In this document: positions 22,849 through 31,088 of the stretch, one piece after another
Layout of the letters: every line of letters begins with the position of its first letter
How positions within the stretch are numbered: the stretch's first letter is position 1
Assembly: GCF_900182935.1 (NCBI RefSeq)
Contig: NZ_FXUE01000004.1
Location: 62,001 to 126,000 of the forward strand
Origin: Fibrobacter sp. UWB10
GTDB taxonomy: Bacteria; Fibrobacterota; Fibrobacteria; Fibrobacterales; Fibrobacteraceae
Direction of reading: 5' to 3'
DNA length: 64,000 nt
Position numbers and translations under genes: made by a program
The notes under the pieces: generated by a model
Seen by the model: only the letters and a program-made list of their open reading frames with translations
Database searches by the model: none
What the model was told of the DNA's origin: nothing

Positions 22849-24885
22849 ATGAAGAAAATAATCGTGGCAAAAGCGATGTACTTTGCCGTATCTGCATGCT
22901 TTTGGCTTGCGGGCTGCGGTTCGGATGGCAGTTCCAAGGATCCTGTTAAGGAAGAGTCTTCAGAACAGCCCGATGCTCCTGAAGAAGAGGGGCAAGAGCC
23001 TAGCGGCGAAGAAGGTCGCGGCGGAAATTCGGAGTCCGGAGTCAAGGTCAATCCGAATGACGAGAAGGATGTCATTAAGTCGACCCTCATGGAGACCGAG
23101 GATTTTTCGATTGATACCATACGCGATTCGTATCGGGGAACCTATAGCTACTACCTCCGCACGGGAAATGTCGTGTGGTCGCTCCAGAAGGTTTCGGCGG
23201 AATCTGCTGATATAGAGAGCGTGTGTTATGACGGACAGAATGGCAACTGCGATGATTACGGTCGCCTGTTTTCGGCGAGTGTGAAGCCTGCCCATGCCGT
23301 ATGCCCGGACGGACAGAATTTGGCCTCTTCGAAGGACTGGACGATTTTGGATGCCTACCGCTCCAAGCATCGCGAAATAGACAAGCTCCTGAATCTTGCG
23401 TATGGCGGCTATTGTCTGCAGCTCGGGGATTCGCTTGCCTGTTCCGGTATCGATACCACGGCAAACTACATGACCTCGGATGGAAAAGTCTATTCGATCA
23501 AGAAGGGTGACTTGGTGGCCAAAATGGGTGCCGCCAGCGAAAACGGCTTCTACAATGTTCGCTGCGTGACATACCCGACTTTCGTGAAGTCGCTCAAGGA
23601 TCTGCCCGCTTGCGACCCGTCCTTGAAAAATCCGCCGGAACGGATTTACGTGTTCGACGAAAGGGAAAATTACCGCTGCTATGCAGACGAAAAGTCTTGG
23701 TTTCCGGATTTTACTGAAACCTGCACTGAAAAGAATAAGACGCTTGTCTTTGACAATACGATGATGGTTTGCGAGGACGGCCTTTGGCAACTTGCGGACA
23801 TAAGCTATTCCCCTGAAGAATGCAACTCCAAGAACAACGGGAAAATCCTCGTGTTCAACGGAGAAAAGTATGCTTGCAACGGTTCCAGATGGCGCGAGTT
23901 CACGGATCTCGAAGATTCACTGGGAATTTGCAATAGCCGTAAAGAAGGTATGTTCGACACCTTGTACACGGGGAGCAAGATTAGGCTGTATTACTGCAAT
24001 GGCGTTAAATGGGATGATGCATCCATTGAAACCTATAAGGGCGCTTGCAAAGACAGCTCTTCTAAATTCATGAACGACACAATCGATTTCAAGAACGTGC
24101 TCTACGTTTGCCGCGGAAACGGCTGGAAGGAATATTCCGATATCGAAAAACAGTTCGGCGTCTGCATTCCACAAAAACTTTTCATGTTCGAAAACGGTAG
24201 CTATGATGTAGATAACTACAAAACAGAATACCTGTGCGATACGACCGGTTGGAAAAAGTTCGGACCCAATGATATTTTTGGTGAATGCGATTCGACGGAG
24301 GTCGGGATGGTTACCATCTATCGCGATAAGCATTATAGATGTACTCAATATGGGGACTGGATACATCATGGGGGAATAAATACCAGTATTCCTCGTGACA
24401 GTATGCACCTTTGCAGCGAGCAAAACAATACGCGGATTATTTCTGGAAATTACGAGAAGGTTTCTATATGCAGGCAGTATAGTAACGATTCCACTAAGTA
24501 TGGCGTTGTCACTACGGAGTTCCCCAAGTGCGACAAGTCCAATGAGGGCGAAGAATACATACACGATTCGGGTTTCTGGACTATAAAGGCTTACTGCGGC
24601 GGTAATGGCTACTGGCACAATTACTACGATGATTTGAAAAAGTGTACGACGGCGAATTATGGCGAACTTGCGGAATCGAAGGAATTCGGTGCGGTAGGCT
24701 GCGATGATGATGGCTGGCGCCCTGTAATCGATTCAGAAAAGAAATATGGCCTTTGCAACGATAACAATGCCGATGAAATAAAGAAGGACGGGAAGAAGCA
24801 GGTTATTTGTCACATGGGCGCGTGGAGCGGATACAAGGACAAGAGCGCGTATCGCGTGAATGGTTCTAAAGGGGAGGGTAAATAA
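22849..24885 (+). CDS. Lipoprotein with Fibrobacter paralogous domain and about eleven two-cysteine modules
   Basis: 678 residues. The ATG at 22849 has AAGGAGGG upstream; the frame begins earlier at 22831 without a site. Lipobox LAGC (Cys23), then a Glu/Pro/Ser linker. Residues about 85-250 resemble a divergent Fibrobacter major paralogous (TIGR02145-type) domain: VCYDGQNGNCDDYGRLF, VCPDGQNL, NVRCV. The rest is a chain of about 11 units of 35-40 residues with the pattern C-x(15-22)-C-x(2-5)-W-x(8-14)-C, such as YACNGSRWREFTDLEDSLGIC. The module is not one I can name. It overlaps the next gene by one base (TAATG) and shares its module. Surface location is expected; function unknown. Confidence 0.85.
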   Translation: MKKIIVAKAMYFAVSACFWLAGCGSDGSSKDPVKEESSEQPDAPEEEGQEPSGEEGRGGNSESGVKVNPNDEKDVIKSTLMETEDFSIDTIRDSYRGTYSYYLRTGNVVWSLQKVSAESADIESVCYDGQNGNCDDYGRLFSASVKPAHAVCPDGQNLASSKDWTILDAYRSKHREIDKLLNLAYGGYCLQLGDSLACSGIDTTANYMTSDGKVYSIKKGDLVAKMGAASENGFYNVRCVTYPTFVKSLKDLPACDPSLKNPPERIYVFDERENYRCYADEKSWFPDFTETCTEKNKTLVFDNTMMVCEDGLWQLADISYSPEECNSKNNGKILVFNGEKYACNGSRWREFTDLEDSLGICNSRKEGMFDTLYTGSKIRLYYCNGVKWDDASIETYKGACKDSSSKFMNDTIDFKNVLYVCRGNGWKEYSDIEKQFGVCIPQKLFMFENGSYDVDNYKTEYLCDTTGWKKFGPNDIFGECDSTEVGMVTIYRDKHYRCTQYGDWIHHGGINTSIPRDSMHLCSEQNNTRIISGNYEKVSICRQYSNDSTKYGVVTTEFPKCDKSNEGEEYIHDSGFWTIKAYCGGNGYWHNYYDDLKKCTTANYGELAESKEFGAVGCDDDGWRPVIDSEKKYGLCNDNNADEIKKDGKKQVICHMGAWSGYKDKSAYRVNGSKGEGK

Positions 24886-27815
24886 TGAAGACGTTTTCTG
24901 ATTGTCTGATGAAAAAGTCCGCCGCCTTTTTGTGCATGGCGCTGGTTGCCGTATTTTACGCTTGCGGCGATGACTCGAGTTCTTCGCAGGAACCTAACGA
25001 AGGCGACGTTGTTGCCGAAAGCAGCAGTAGCGGCAAGAAGGGCTCTTCTAGCAGCGTCGAACCGATTGTCGATATTAAGGAAGGCTCGGTTGTCGACGCA
25101 GACTCGATCGATTTGAGCGAATTTGAGCCGGAAGGCACTGTTGTCGACACGCGAACCAGAAAGTCTTACGACCTTCTGGTTTCGGGAATTACGGTCTGGG
25201 TGAATGAGAATCTGGATTACAAGACAACACGCCCGATGAGTACTTGCTACGATTATGCGGATTCCCTGTGCGTCAAGTACGGCAGGCTCTATACCTATGC
25301 AGAAAAAGACGTTTGCCCTGACGGATTTGAGTTGCCCAATGTAGAAGACTTTAAGCTTCTGGTAGAATCCGAGGGTGGCTACAATGCTCAATATGCCGGA
25401 AGCTGCAAGACGCAAAAAGACAAGCCGATGGCATGCTCGGGAGCCAATGATACGGCGTTCTATGCGGTTCAAGGCGATAGCATCGTGGCAATTTCAAAGA
25501 AAGGGGACGTTAGGGCTTTTGAAAACGATGGGCGATTTGTCAGCGTTCGCTGTGTCAAGGAGAAGACTATTGTCGAGAAAAATAAGGAACTGCCCAAGTG
25601 CACGGACGCCTATAAAGGTCGCACGGTCTTTGTGATTGAAAAAGATTCCGCCTATACTTGCAAGAATTTCGAGTGGGAATACGCAAAGGAATACTCTGTC
25701 TGTAACGATGGCGAAAAGTATGTCTATACCAATAAGAAGAAAGACATCTTGTACGCATGTACCGATGGCATGTGGCATGTTGCCGCCCTCGAAGACATCG
25801 ACAAGCCCTGCGTCGATGAAATCCGCCATAAGAACGTCGTCTTTAACGGTGTTCGCTATGCCTGCTCCAGGACAGGCTGGGTGGAACTCGAATACCCCGC
25901 ATCGGAACTTGGCGAATGCTATTCCGATATTTTTGGAACGGCAACCAAGAGTGAATCGAATAGGACCTATATATGCAAAAATACGGGCCGCTGGGAATTT
26001 GCGGGGCCGTATGACCTTTATGGTGGATGCTCGCGCAAGTTCCATGGACAGGTCGTGACGATTGATTCTGTCGATTATTTCTGTTCGATAAAGGAACTTG
26101 TGTACGAGGAGAAATATTATTGGCAATCGAATAAGGGGAACGTGAATGAGGAACATGGTTTTTGCACCGATGACCGCATTCAGGAACGTGTTGTTTATGC
26201 CGATTTCTTCTATTATTGCACCTACCATAACGAATGGCAAGTCGCGACCAAAAACGAGTCCTATCTGCCACTCTGCAATTCTTCGAGGTGGGATACCACC
26301 TATAATGTAGGAAATAACGAATACTGGTGCAGCAGCCGTAATAAAGACTGGCAACTTGTGGAGCATTGGCTCTTTGACGGTCAAAAGGATTCGATTGGCT
26401 GCAAGCCGGATAATTATGGCAAGATTTACACTTTGAAAGATGTCGAGTACATTTGCGCCTTGAGCGATAATGTGTTCGAATTCAGAAAGCTGAATAAATT
26501 TGAATCGAGATTTGGTGTTTGCAAATTGGATACGCTGTACATGATTGCCGAAGATGATACTTCTTACACTTGTAACGATGGCGTATGGAGCAACCGAAAG
26601 CTCGGTGTCTGCGAGGCCGAATATGGTACATGTGCGAGAGAAAATGACCGTGTAGAAGTCTTTGGCGATTCCGCCTGTATCTGTGATGCTGGCAGTTGGG
26701 AAAAGCGCGAATTGAAAATTGTCGAGAAAAAATTTGAAATTTGTACAAGGGCGCATAACTATGTCATATTCTATGGCGATGACCGGTATTCATGTACAAA
26801 TGGAGTTATCAGCTCGCGTGAGATTGTCACTACCGATTATAGGACGCTATTCGGTGAATGCAAGGGCAGCCTTCAGGGAAAAGACACGGTTCACTATGGT
26901 GTAAAGTTTGTTTGTGATACCAATGTGGTGGGTAGAATCAATTACGATTGGTACCGCTACCAGGAAGTAGATTCGCTGGCGGGCTCGCACTGTAACGCAA
27001 AAATTGTAGACAAGAATGTTCAGACAAAGGATGGCGCGCATTATAAGTGCACCTTGAATAGTTCCAAGAAAAAGTATGAATGGGTGATGCAGAAGGTTTC
27101 GGAGTACATGAGCGAATGTAACGAAGCCAACAAGGGAATTGTCGAAAGTAACGGTGCCACCAGAAGTGTTTGCCTAGGGGACCATTGGGCACCTGCTGAT
27201 ACGTTCCATGTGACTGATAAACGTGACGGCAAGGAATATGCGGCGATTACGATTGGCGGCGTTACCTGGATGGCAGAACCGCTCTCGTATGTGCCGGAAG
27301 GAAAGCCCGTGTATGTAGACCACTCCTTAAATACTGTCTCGGAATTGGCCAGTGGCGAAGTGGCTTATTATTCCTGGTCGGTTGCACTGGGACTTGACAA
27401 GAAATACGATACGACTTCAATCGAGAATATTATTAACGAAAATACGGTTGTCCAAGGCGTCTGTATGGATGGCTGGCATGTTCCCAAGGTTGAAGAAGTC
27501 GACAAGCTTTTCTACGAGATTTCGAAAGGCTTTACAGGTTATAGCCAGTGCTTTGATGATGATGATATGGTCGGCATCCATTTTGAAAATCGCAAGTATG
27601 TGAGCATGCATCGTAATTCCGAAACAGGCGTGGAGTCTGTTGCGGAAATCCTCAGTGCCACTGAAGAAATGATGTGGACGGCTTCTGAAAGTTACAATCG
27701 GTTTGACAAGATAAAAATGGCGAAAAGAACGGGTGTTTCCGGAACGGCAAAATTCCAAACCGATGTGTATAAATACACGTTGGCGCCGGTTCGCTGTGTT
27801 AAGAATAGCGAATGA
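24885..27815 (+). CDS. Lipoprotein with two TIGR02145-type domains and about fourteen two-cysteine modules
   Basis: 976 residues. Its ATG shares a base with the upstream stop (TAATG), so translation is coupled; GGGGAGGG is the ribosome site. Lipobox FYAC (Cys27) and a Ser-rich linker (ESSSSGKKGSSSSVE). A Fibrobacter major paralogous domain lies at about 85-225 (VNENLDYKT, KYGRLYTYAEKDVCPDGFELP) and a second at about 780-976 (DKRDGKEYAAITIGGVTWMAE, GVCMDGWHVPKVEEVD, APVRCV). Between them are about 14 Cys-Cys-Trp modules like those of the upstream protein. TIGR02145 domains are common in Fibrobacter exported proteins but their role is unknown. The long rod-like Cys array suggests a stiff surface spacer; this is inference. 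Confidence 0.9.
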   Translation: MKTFSDCLMKKSAAFLCMALVAVFYACGDDSSSSQEPNEGDVVAESSSSGKKGSSSSVEPIVDIKEGSVVDADSIDLSEFEPEGTVVDTRTRKSYDLLVSGITVWVNENLDYKTTRPMSTCYDYADSLCVKYGRLYTYAEKDVCPDGFELPNVEDFKLLVESEGGYNAQYAGSCKTQKDKPMACSGANDTAFYAVQGDSIVAISKKGDVRAFENDGRFVSVRCVKEKTIVEKNKELPKCTDAYKGRTVFVIEKDSAYTCKNFEWEYAKEYSVCNDGEKYVYTNKKKDILYACTDGMWHVAALEDIDKPCVDEIRHKNVVFNGVRYACSRTGWVELEYPASELGECYSDIFGTATKSESNRTYICKNTGRWEFAGPYDLYGGCSRKFHGQVVTIDSVDYFCSIKELVYEEKYYWQSNKGNVNEEHGFCTDDRIQERVVYADFFYYCTYHNEWQVATKNESYLPLCNSSRWDTTYNVGNNEYWCSSRNKDWQLVEHWLFDGQKDSIGCKPDNYGKIYTLKDVEYICALSDNVFEFRKLNKFESRFGVCKLDTLYMIAEDDTSYTCNDGVWSNRKLGVCEAEYGTCARENDRVEVFGDSACICDAGSWEKRELKIVEKKFEICTRAHNYVIFYGDDRYSCTNGVISSREIVTTDYRTLFGECKGSLQGKDTVHYGVKFVCDTNVVGRINYDWYRYQEVDSLAGSHCNAKIVDKNVQTKDGAHYKCTLNSSKKKYEWVMQKVSEYMSECNEANKGIVESNGATRSVCLGDHWAPADTFHVTDKRDGKEYAAITIGGVTWMAEPLSYVPEGKPVYVDHSLNTVSELASGEVAYYSWSVALGLDKKYDTTSIENIINENTVVQGVCMDGWHVPKVEEVDKLFYEISKGFTGYSQCFDDDDMVGIHFENRKYVSMHRNSETGVESVAEILSATEEMMWTASESYNRFDKIKMAKRTGVSGTAKFQTDVYKYTLAPVRCVKNSE

Positions 27816-27816
27816 C

Positions 27817-27839
27817 GCAGTAATTTTCTAAATTACTGC
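27817..27839 (+). terminator. Perfect 10-bp hairpin between lipoprotein and lepB
   Basis: GCAGTAATTT-TCT-AAATTACTGC. It lies one base after the stop of the upstream gene. No T-run follows, so it may be a weak terminator or an mRNA 3'-end stabiliser. Confidence 0.5.
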
Positions 27840-27868
27840 TGAATTTCTTGTCTTTAACGTTGAATTTT

Positions 27869-29272
27869 ATGGAAAAAGATAAACAGCCGATTTCGTGGAA
27901 AAAGTTTGCGAAGGGCCTGCTCCGGGAAATCATTGTTCCGGTGGCTCTTGCTTTAATTGTGATTCAGTATGTGATTCAGGCTTTCCAGATTCCGAGTGGA
28001 TCGATGGAAGATACTTTGCATACGGGTGACTTTTTGCTAGGCCTTAAGTTTACTTATGGTTCGCCGATTCCGTTTAGCAACCAGAAGTTCCCTGGCTACG
28101 CTTACCCTGCCAAGGGTGATGTGGTGATTTTCCGTTACCCGGGCGAGCCGGAATATCCTGATGGCAACCCGCAGCGTTACACGCACTTGTTTAATGCGCT
28201 CATGTTCGGAAACCTTTATTGGGACCATGAGCCGCAGGCTGGTCAGCCGCACTTGATTCATTACGCTGATGGTCCGAAGGACTACATTAAGCGTTGTGTC
28301 GCGGTGAGTGGCGATACGGTGGCTGTCCATAAGGGTCGCCTTTTCGTGAATGGTGTGCTGCAAGATACATTGCCCGGTCGTGGCAAGTATACGGCGATGG
28401 CGCGTACTTATTCTCCGCGTGATGAACGCGATGCGTTTGTGGTCCCGTCTGTGGGTGATACGTTTACCATTGATTCGATGCCGCTTGAAAAATTGTGGTG
28501 GCTGCGTTCCTTGGTGGCGCAAGAAAATCCGGATGAAACGGTGGAACTTGATATTTCTCTGTGGAAGGATTCTGTCGAAATCAATAACTACGATTTTGAA
28601 AACTTTAAACTCCCGGTTGAAAATGACCGTGGCCTTGCGCTGAATGAATTCTTTGCTAGAAACCGTACGCTGATTCAGCAGCGTTTGACTCAGGGTGACA
28701 CCCTTTCGGGCGTGATGTCGTTTGCATACTTCAAGGAACTTTCTCGCATGGCCTATTTGCCCATGATCGACCCGAAGGTTCAGGGTGGATTTACGCGCCC
28801 GGTGAGCTATATGGCTTTTGAAGGCTCTCTGTTGCGTGACCTCGAAGGCAACGTGGCTTTGTTGAACCAGGCCGAAGAAGATAATGCTGGCACTGTAGAA
28901 CTTGTTGATGTGGATGCTCCGCAAGATGGTGCCAAGACGGTGGAAGGTGTTGCCGGCGATACGCTTGATGCTCCTGCAAAATCGAAGTATGAAATTCGTC
29001 GCAAGTTGCTCGTAGGTGGCAAGCCGATTGATACCTATGTGGTTAAGACGCCGCAGTTCTTTATGATGGGCGACAACCGCGATAATTCTGCCGATAGCCG
29101 TTACTGGGGCTTTGTGTCGCTCAGAAATATTCGCGCCAAGGCCTTCGTGATTTACTTCTCGTTCGAAAATGATGATGAAGCTTTTGCCTTGAAGAATCCG
29201 TTTACTTGGTGGCGCTTGCCGTTCCGTATTCGCTGGGGCCGTCTCGGCAAGATTATCCAGCTGATTGACTAA
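27869..29272 (+). CDS. lepB: Signal peptidase I, with large insertion
   Basis: 467 residues from the ATG at 27869. Cleaves signal peptides from exported proteins at the inner membrane. Membrane anchor at about 20-38, box B IPSGSMEDTL with nucleophile Ser45, box D YIKRCVAVSGDTV with general-base Lys141, and box E MGDNRDNSADSRYWGFV near 405-420. Typical enzymes have 200-330 residues; this one has an extra segment of roughly 200 residues between boxes D and E (about 160-385), rich in charged residues and resembling no domain I know. Its stop overlaps the ATG of the next lipoprotein (TAATG). Confidence 0.93.
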   Translation: MEKDKQPISWKKFAKGLLREIIVPVALALIVIQYVIQAFQIPSGSMEDTLHTGDFLLGLKFTYGSPIPFSNQKFPGYAYPAKGDVVIFRYPGEPEYPDGNPQRYTHLFNALMFGNLYWDHEPQAGQPHLIHYADGPKDYIKRCVAVSGDTVAVHKGRLFVNGVLQDTLPGRGKYTAMARTYSPRDERDAFVVPSVGDTFTIDSMPLEKLWWLRSLVAQENPDETVELDISLWKDSVEINNYDFENFKLPVENDRGLALNEFFARNRTLIQQRLTQGDTLSGVMSFAYFKELSRMAYLPMIDPKVQGGFTRPVSYMAFEGSLLRDLEGNVALLNQAEEDNAGTVELVDVDAPQDGAKTVEGVAGDTLDAPAKSKYEIRRKLLVGGKPIDTYVVKTPQFFMMGDNRDNSADSRYWGFVSLRNIRAKAFVIYFSFENDDEAFALKNPFTWWRLPFRIRWGRLGKIIQLID

Positions 29273-31053
29273 TGCATTCGTTGTTAAAAAAATACGGTGC
29301 CGCCTTGGCGGCTTTGTGTGCGGCAGGGCTCTTGTCGTGTGCAACGCAGGTGGCGCCTACGGGTGGCCCCGAAGATAAGCTTCCGCCGCGCGTGGCGGGC
29401 GTTTACCCGGCTCCGAATACGACGAATCATCCGAACGAGCTTATGATTAAGCTCGAATTCGATGAATGGATTAACGCATCGATTCCGCGCAGCGCTGTTT
29501 CTATTTCTCCGCCGATCGATAAAAAGTTGCGCTTTGAAGTAAGCGGCAAGAGCCTGGTGCTATCGTCGCGGGCGGTTTTAGATACCGGTACGACTTATAC
29601 GGTGACATTTGCAGGCGGAATCAAGGACTTGCATGGCAACGCTTTGGCGAAACCGTTCCATGTGGTGTTCTCGACGGGAGCAATTATCGATTCGCTGACT
29701 CTTTCGGGTCGTGTGCTTGTGGACCAAGCGATGGCCCGCAAAAAGGAATACCCGAGTATCGGACTTTTCTTGATGGGCGAAGAACGTAATTCCAAACACT
29801 ATCTGGATAAGTACCGCGACACGACAACCAAAGAACTGAGCAAAGATCCGATGCTGTTGAAGGAACCGCCACTGTATGTGACGCGTGCCGACAGTGCGGG
29901 CCATTTTACGCTGACAGGTCTTAAGGCGGGCCATTACCGCGTGGTCGCTTTTATGGACGGCAATGGTAACCAGAAAATTGAACTTTCGACAGAACAAGTG
30001 GGCATTTGGACGGGTGACCTAGAATTGACCGCCGAAACGAAGGATACGTTGTGGCTTGCCATTGCCGATATGGACACAACCAAGTTGGAACTTTCTTCGG
30101 TGTCGCAACCGTTTGCTAATGTGCTCGAAGCGACTTTTACGCGTAGCGTGTACTTTGATTCTGCGTTTACCGATACATCGAATTGCTACTTGGAATCGCC
30201 TGAAAAGAAGAAACTTTATCCGAAACTGGTGTACTTGAGTGCAAGTACCAACAAACCGCAGTTCTATTTTGATCCGGCGCCCAAGAAAGAAGTGCTGTAC
30301 AAGTTCATTTGCTCTGCCGCGAAGGATTCCATGTTTCGCACGCTTGATACGTTGCGTAACGAAGTGGAATGGGAATGGAACAAAATGGAAGGCGATACGC
30401 TCCCGCCCAAGGTGGCTGGCGTGAAGTCGAATTCCAAGGCCAAGGCGCTTTTCCCGGATGATTCGCTGGTGGTGTACTTTAACAAGCCGAAACTCGATTC
30501 TTTGCAGCAGACGTTCTACATTGCAATTAACAAGGATACGACTCAGGTTCAAGTAAAGCAAATTGACCCAGTGCGCTTTGCGGTTGAAAATCCTGAGCCG
30601 TGGGGTACCGACATTGCTGTGAATTTCTTGATGGGTTACATGGATACAACGCTCGCTGCCGCCGATAGCAATGGTAAGCGCGATACAGTTGTAGAACTTA
30701 AGTACCAGAAGATGCAAAAGTTTGAAACGGTCAGCAAACTGAAACTTGCTAAACTGCGTGGTAAAATTCCGGGAGCAACTCCCAAGACCATGGTGCGTTT
30801 GCTTTCGGCTGAAACCAAGAACTATTACTTTGAAAATTGCAAACCCGATGGAAGCTTCAGTTTTGACGGCCTGGTAGAAGGCGCATACCTGATGGATTAC
30901 TATGTGCCCGAAGAAGGCAAGAAGTTGCCGGATGGTGGCTCGGTAGACCCGTTCCGTTACGGTTCTCAGTGGCGGGCTATTAACGATACGCTTAAAGTCA
31001 AGAATGGCGAGAATGTGCTGGATAGCTTGGCTGGCGTGGTGCCTGGATTGTAG
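29272..31053 (+). CDS. Ig-like domain lipoprotein
   Basis: 593 residues. Lipobox LLSC (Cys23), followed by QVAPTGGPEDKLPPRVAGVYPAP, a start seen in lipoproteins with bacterial Ig-like (Big_5) domains; the pattern LSSRAVLDTGTTYTVTFAGGIKDLHGN at about 80-110 fits that fold. A second similar unit begins near residue 375 (TLPPKVAGVKSNSKAK). The region GHFTLTGLKAGHYRVVAFMDGNGN resembles a prealbumin-like repeat. It overlaps lepB by one base, so the two are translated together. An outer-surface or gliding/secretion accessory role, known for similar Bacteroidota proteins, is inferred. Confidence 0.8.
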   Translation: MHSLLKKYGAALAALCAAGLLSCATQVAPTGGPEDKLPPRVAGVYPAPNTTNHPNELMIKLEFDEWINASIPRSAVSISPPIDKKLRFEVSGKSLVLSSRAVLDTGTTYTVTFAGGIKDLHGNALAKPFHVVFSTGAIIDSLTLSGRVLVDQAMARKKEYPSIGLFLMGEERNSKHYLDKYRDTTTKELSKDPMLLKEPPLYVTRADSAGHFTLTGLKAGHYRVVAFMDGNGNQKIELSTEQVGIWTGDLELTAETKDTLWLAIADMDTTKLELSSVSQPFANVLEATFTRSVYFDSAFTDTSNCYLESPEKKKLYPKLVYLSASTNKPQFYFDPAPKKEVLYKFICSAAKDSMFRTLDTLRNEVEWEWNKMEGDTLPPKVAGVKSNSKAKALFPDDSLVVYFNKPKLDSLQQTFYIAINKDTTQVQVKQIDPVRFAVENPEPWGTDIAVNFLMGYMDTTLAAADSNGKRDTVVELKYQKMQKFETVSKLKLAKLRGKIPGATPKTMVRLLSAETKNYYFENCKPDGSFSFDGLVEGAYLMDYYVPEEGKKLPDGGSVDPFRYGSQWRAINDTLKVKNGENVLDSLAGVVPGL

Positions 31054-31088
31054 AATAGAATTTGATGAAAGTTTGAATGAGGAATCAA

